Below the pieces are notes generated by a model that had not been told where the DNA came from, searched no databases, and saw only the letters and a list, made by a program, of their open reading frames with translations. A program made the translations under genes and the position numbers. Shown here in pieces: positions 60,679 to 64,000 of a stretch of DNA of 64,000 nt (position 1 is its first letter; each line of letters begins with the position of its first letter). Source of the stretch: JBEKIK01 sp963845975 (GTDB taxonomy: Bacteria > Planctomycetota > Planctomycetia > Pirellulales > Thermoguttaceae). Where the stretch lies: NCBI GenBank assembly GCA_963845975.1, contig CAWJUD010000001.1, forward strand, positions 2,232,001 to 2,296,000. The letters run 5' to 3'.

Positions 60679-63493
60679 ATGAGACCTTCAGGGGCGCATT
60701 ATCGAAAGATTGTTCTCATGGCGATATTGATCGCCATGATTGCCGGGGGGTGTAATTCGCTGAAGACGTCCGGAATCGATCCTACGGGCGAGCATGTATT
60801 TACCGCTCCGCCGGCCGGTCCCAATCAATCGTATCCAAATCCTTATCAAGCTCCCCCAGTCAACCCCCTGCCTTCCGATCCGGTCACGTTGATTCTTACG
60901 CCCAGCGTTACGTCGGCGCCTGTGGGCAGCGAGGTCCTGCTTATCGCCGGCGTAGGATCGGCCGACGGATATCTTCGCTGCAACCAGCGTTTGGAATGGT
61001 TAATTACCCCGGGAGGCGTAGGGCAATTCGTCGATATCGGCAAAAACGATTTTGTGGATATTTTGCTGGGCGATTACAACAGGCCTCGCCTGGTCAACAG
61101 CGTTTTCGGCATCGGCAGCACGGCTTCCAGAGACGAACAAGTAAAGCGCGGACCGCCCGCACAGGCCGAGGAAATATCGATCCTGCCCGGTCAAGGGTGG
61201 ATCAAGATCACTTCGCCGATTGAAGGCGTTAGCACCGTGGCCGTGAGCGCTACGAAGATTGTCAACGTTCCGGAGAGGACGAAAACGGCCACGATATACT
61301 GGACCGACGCCACCTGGCGATTCCCGCCGCCGGCCATCAATCAGGCGGGCACGAAGCATGTTTTCACCACCACGGTAATGCGGCAGACGAATCAATGTCC
61401 ATGTCCGGGCTGGGTGGTTAAATACACGATAGCCGGGGGCCCGCCGGCCGGATTTTCGCCGGATGGGGCCTCGTCGATCGAAGCGACCACCGACGCCGCC
61501 GGCCAGGCTAATGCCGAAATTTTTCAAAAAACGCCCGCCCACGGCACCAATCAAATCAGTATCGAGGTTATCCGTCCGACCGAATTGCCCGGCGCGGGCG
61601 GACAGCGGATGACGGCGGGCACGGGCTCGACGATGCAAACATGGACCGCCGCCGACATAGGCCTGAAACTGAGCGGACCATCAATGGCCAAGGCGGGTGA
61701 AACCTTGAATTATCGCCTTGATGTGAGTAATCCCGGCGATCTGCCTTCGAAAAACATAGTGGTTTCCAATGTCTTGCCCGACGGGCTTGGTTATCTGGGC
61801 AGCAATCCGCCCGCCGCAGTGGGCGGCCGGCAGCTCCAATGGCGGTTGGGCGAATTGGGACCGCGGCAACGCCAAAGCATCGAAGTCAACGTCAGGGCGG
61901 AGAAAGAAGGCAGCATGAGCAATTGCGCGGACGTGATGACGGCCGCCGGGCTGAAAGTCAGCGATTGCGCCACAACTACCATTACGGCGGCCGCGCCGGT
62001 CTCAAGCCCGCAAACGGCTGCGTCCTCGCCTGCTTCAATGCCTTCTTCAACGCCTTCTGCAACGTCTTCTTTAATCGATTTAAAAGTCCAGGGGCCGCCC
62101 AATATAACGCTGCTCCGCGACAAGACTACTAAAGTAACCTTCAAAATCATTGTAACTAATCGCAGCCAAAGCAATTTGGATAATCTGAGAGTCAAAGACC
62201 GCTTTGAACCGGGTTTGGAACACGAGGAGTCGCCGGAGAAAAGGATTATCGAAACACAAGATCCTATTAATATTCCCGCCGGCCGAGTTTATAAAATCGA
62301 TATCACCTTCCGAGTTACAAAAACCGGCAATCTTTGCCACACAGTGGAGGTAATCAGGCAAGGTAACGTGCTGGCAAGGGCCCCGGTCTGCGTGATGGTA
62401 TCGGCGCAGTCGACGCCGCCCCCGGGCATAGCGCCGCCCGGCGGCCAGATTCCTTCGCGCACCGCCCCCGGTCCGACACAGGGCACTGCGCCAGGAAACA
62501 GGCGCAAACTCGCCCGGTGTAAGGCAGGGCGCAGCGCAGACCACTCCACCGCCATCGGCCGGCGCGGGCGTGCCAACTGTGACACTCAAACAAATCGGTC
62601 CAAAGAATTCACAGCACATGGTCGGGGATACTGTTTCTTTTGCCAGTCAAATCGTTAATCCCAACACCCGGGCGCTGACCAATCTGAAGGTAGTCTATCA
62701 CTTTGATCCGGCCTTGATTCCCAAGTTTGCGACGGATCACTTTCGGGTAGAAGGTGGAAACCTGGTGTGGGTAATTGCGCAATTGCCGGCCGGAAATTAC
62801 ACGCAACTCGAAGTCCAGTATAAATGCGAGAAAGCCGCGTCCAAAGCCGGTAATACCGTGAGCGTATCCAGCAGCGAAGGGGCCCAGGCCCAGGACACGG
62901 CCTACTTGGAAATCCGTCCCGCTCCCGGCGGCGCGGGGTCAGGGCCCTCAACGCCCGGGGGCGCTGCGCCCGGCGGCACGACGCCTGGCGGGACGATTCC
63001 CGGCGGCACCCCATGGTCCGGCCGGCAAAAGAGCGGTGAAAACCAAGGCGGCGAAAATCGCCCCGGCAAAACCGCTCCCGAGACTGCCCAATCGGCAAGC
63101 GCCTTGACAATGAATGTCATTGCCTTGCATAATCCTGTGGCCGTGGGCAAGGAATTGACATACGAAATCCATGTGGTCAACAATACTGGAACGGCCGATC
63201 GCGAGGTTACGGTCACGGCCATTGTGCCCGACGGCATGATACCCGTGGCCTTAGGCACCATGGGACCGGGGCCCACACGATTTGACATAGATCATCAAAT
63301 CGTGGCCTTTAATCCTGTAATGGGGCTGCAGCCGGGCGAAACGCTGATATATAGGGTGCGCGTTCGCACGAAATTCGCCGGCCAACCAATTTTTCGCGCG
63401 AAATTAACCAGCCGGAATACCCCCCAACCCATTGTGCAAGAAGCAGAAACGGAGGTATTTGGGGGCGAGGGGCAAAAAAAGGATGAAGGATGA
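60679..63493 (+). CDS. DUF11-repeat surface lipoprotein, frameshifted
   Basis: Starts MRPSGAHYRKIVLMAILIAMIAGGC with a lipobox. Residues ~30-300 form a unique N-terminal part; from ~310 come repeated DUF11/CARDB-type beta-sandwiches (LKLSGPSMAKAGETLNYRLDVSNPGDLPSKNIVVSNVLPDGL, NVRAEKEGSMSNCADV). Around 62,500, in a Pro/Gly/Thr linker, the frame changes; the next frame continues PPPSAGAGVPTVTLKQIGPK, with two more repeats (VSFASQIVNPNTRALTNLKVVYHFDP; AVGKELTYEIHVVNNTGTADREVTV) to QKKDEG. With one indel corrected it is a ~935-residue protein. Such proteins are abundant in planctomycete envelopes. The end shares the GATGAAG heptamer with the znuC 3' array. Confidence 0.85.
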
Positions 63494-63544
63494 ATATAGA
63501 ATTATAAATGCTGAATAAACCGATGAATCCGCTTGCTGTTTCAT

Positions 63545-63661
63545 ACTCTCCACTCTCTACTTTTACCGTCCGTTTCTCGCTCCCCGACCAACCTTCGGTT
63601 GGTGCCCGGTCGCGGCTAAACTATCCCTATCCCCTATAACCTATAACCTATTACCTATCAT
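63545..63661 (+). repeat. Two heptamer arrays flanking family A copy 5, running into the delta-prime start
   Basis: 63545-63565 has ACTCTCC, ACTCTCT, ACTTTTA; 63583-63617 is family A (CCGACCAACC/GGTTGGTGCCCGG); 63620-63661 has CTATCCC, CTATAAC, CTATAAC, CTATTAC and CTATCAT in exact 7-bp register, the last containing the start codon. No Shine-Dalgarno is present. Confidence 0.8.
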
Positions 63662-64000
63662 GTGGCACGGCATTATCGGGCATGACGAGGTAGTGGAGCA
63701 ATTTCGCCGGGCGCTGGGGCGGGGGCGGTTGGCGAGCAGTTTTTTATTCACCGGGCCGGCTGGGATCGGCAAACGGAGCTTTGCCATAAAATTCGCCCAG
63801 GGGCTGTTGTGCGAAAACAGTCCGGAAGAGGCCCTCGATCCCTGCGAACATTGCCCGGCGTGCATCCAAGTCATTGCCGGAACGCATCCCGATTTTCAAC
63901 TGGTTTCCAAGCCCGAGGACAAGTCGTTCATTCCTTTGGAGCTATTGATCGGCGACAAGGAGCATCGCCGCCGGGAAGGGCTTTGCCACCACATCGCGAT
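63660..64000 (+). CDS. holB: DNA polymerase III delta-prime subunit-like protein, truncated by window end
   Basis: 113 codons visible. MWHGIIGHDEVVEQFRRALGRGRLASSFLFTGPAGIGKRSFAIKFAQGLLC is the AAA+ start of clamp-loader delta-prime/gamma proteins, with Walker A GPAGIGKRS. The zinc module is CENSPEEALDPCEHCPACIQV, and HPDFQLVSKPEDKSFIPLELL follows, as in HolB. In place of the Lys-Thr/Ser of an active Walker A it has K-R-S, consistent with delta-prime being a poor ATPase. The start codon is embedded in a heptamer array. The C-terminal part lies beyond the window. Confidence 0.9.
   Translation, partial: MWHGIIGHDEVVEQFRRALGRGRLASSFLFTGPAGIGKRSFAIKFAQGLLCENSPEEALDPCEHCPACIQVIAGTHPDFQLVSKPEDKSFIPLELLIGDKEHRRREGLCHHIA

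Overview
The window looks like a piece of a Planctomycetota chromosome, most likely from an uncultured member with an anaerobic side to its metabolism. The phylum call rests on lineage-typical proteins: a DUF1559 pseudopilin-like protein with a prepilin N-terminus, a J-domain-like protein opening with a GIPPKDQPPHFY block, a membrane protein with the RFQFSLRSLMLF segment, an ECF sigma factor next to a zinc-finger Ser/Thr kinase, a lipoprotein TolC-type protein, secreted HEAT-repeat and beta-propeller proteins, and mostly single scattered genes rather than long operons. The anaerobic hint is a glycyl-radical enzyme with its activase. No rRNA, tRNA, CRISPR array or complete insertion sequence was seen.

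Layout. 1-9.9 kb: a partial large protein, a secreted PQQ-like propeller, purH, an AT-richer GH43-like gene, trpC, and exported methionine sulfoxide reductases MsrB and MsrA. 10.2-20.1 kb: glycyl-radical activase, a HypD-like glycyl-radical dehydratase and a phosphofructokinase in one tight operon; then, on the other strand, an ATP-citrate-lyase-like pair (SucC-like, then SucD-like fused to a citrate synthase domain) broken by several frameshifts, and gatB split by a 46-bp palindrome. 20.7-29.4 kb: a REC-GGDEF-CBS protein, a small HTH/zinc-ribbon protein, a repeat-rich non-coding stretch, ECF sigma factor plus kinase, and two secreted proteins. 29.8-31.4 kb: a DUF5131 / TcmP cassette that looks acquired. 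31.4-37.4 kb: recG, then a ribbon-helix-helix/zinc-finger protein translationally coupled to a zinc-type ABC transporter (znuA, frameshifted znuC, znuB). 37.4-53.5 kb: a small DUF4160/DUF2442 module, a histone-deacetylase-like hydrolase, HEAT proteins, 3-hydroxyacyl-CoA dehydrogenase, ispD, a four-helix-bundle gene, tyrS, a LigD-type phosphoesterase, tmk, a WYL regulator and a frameshifted TolC-type gene. 54-64 kb: secreted and envelope proteins of the phylum, and the start of a DNA polymerase III delta-prime-like gene.

The most unusual material is between and inside the genes. First, tandem arrays with a strict 7-bp period, but with different unit sequences at each site, abut start codons (trpC, the RHH gene, the deacetylase, tyrS, tmk, the delta-prime gene) and stop codons (znuC, the HEAT lipoprotein, ispD, tmk). 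Second, several families of short palindromic repeats are scattered through the window, and at least three have entered coding sequence (gatB with a frameshift; the hydroxyacyl-CoA dehydrogenase and the glycyl-radical activase in frame). Two copies of one family differ by precisely one palindrome, which gives an empty-site/filled-site comparison.

Caveat: indels also break znuC, the TolC-type gene, a DUF11-type lipoprotein and a 600-residue secreted protein. Some lie in homopolymers or GC-rich palindromes, so assembly or sequencing error must be excluded before they are read as biology.
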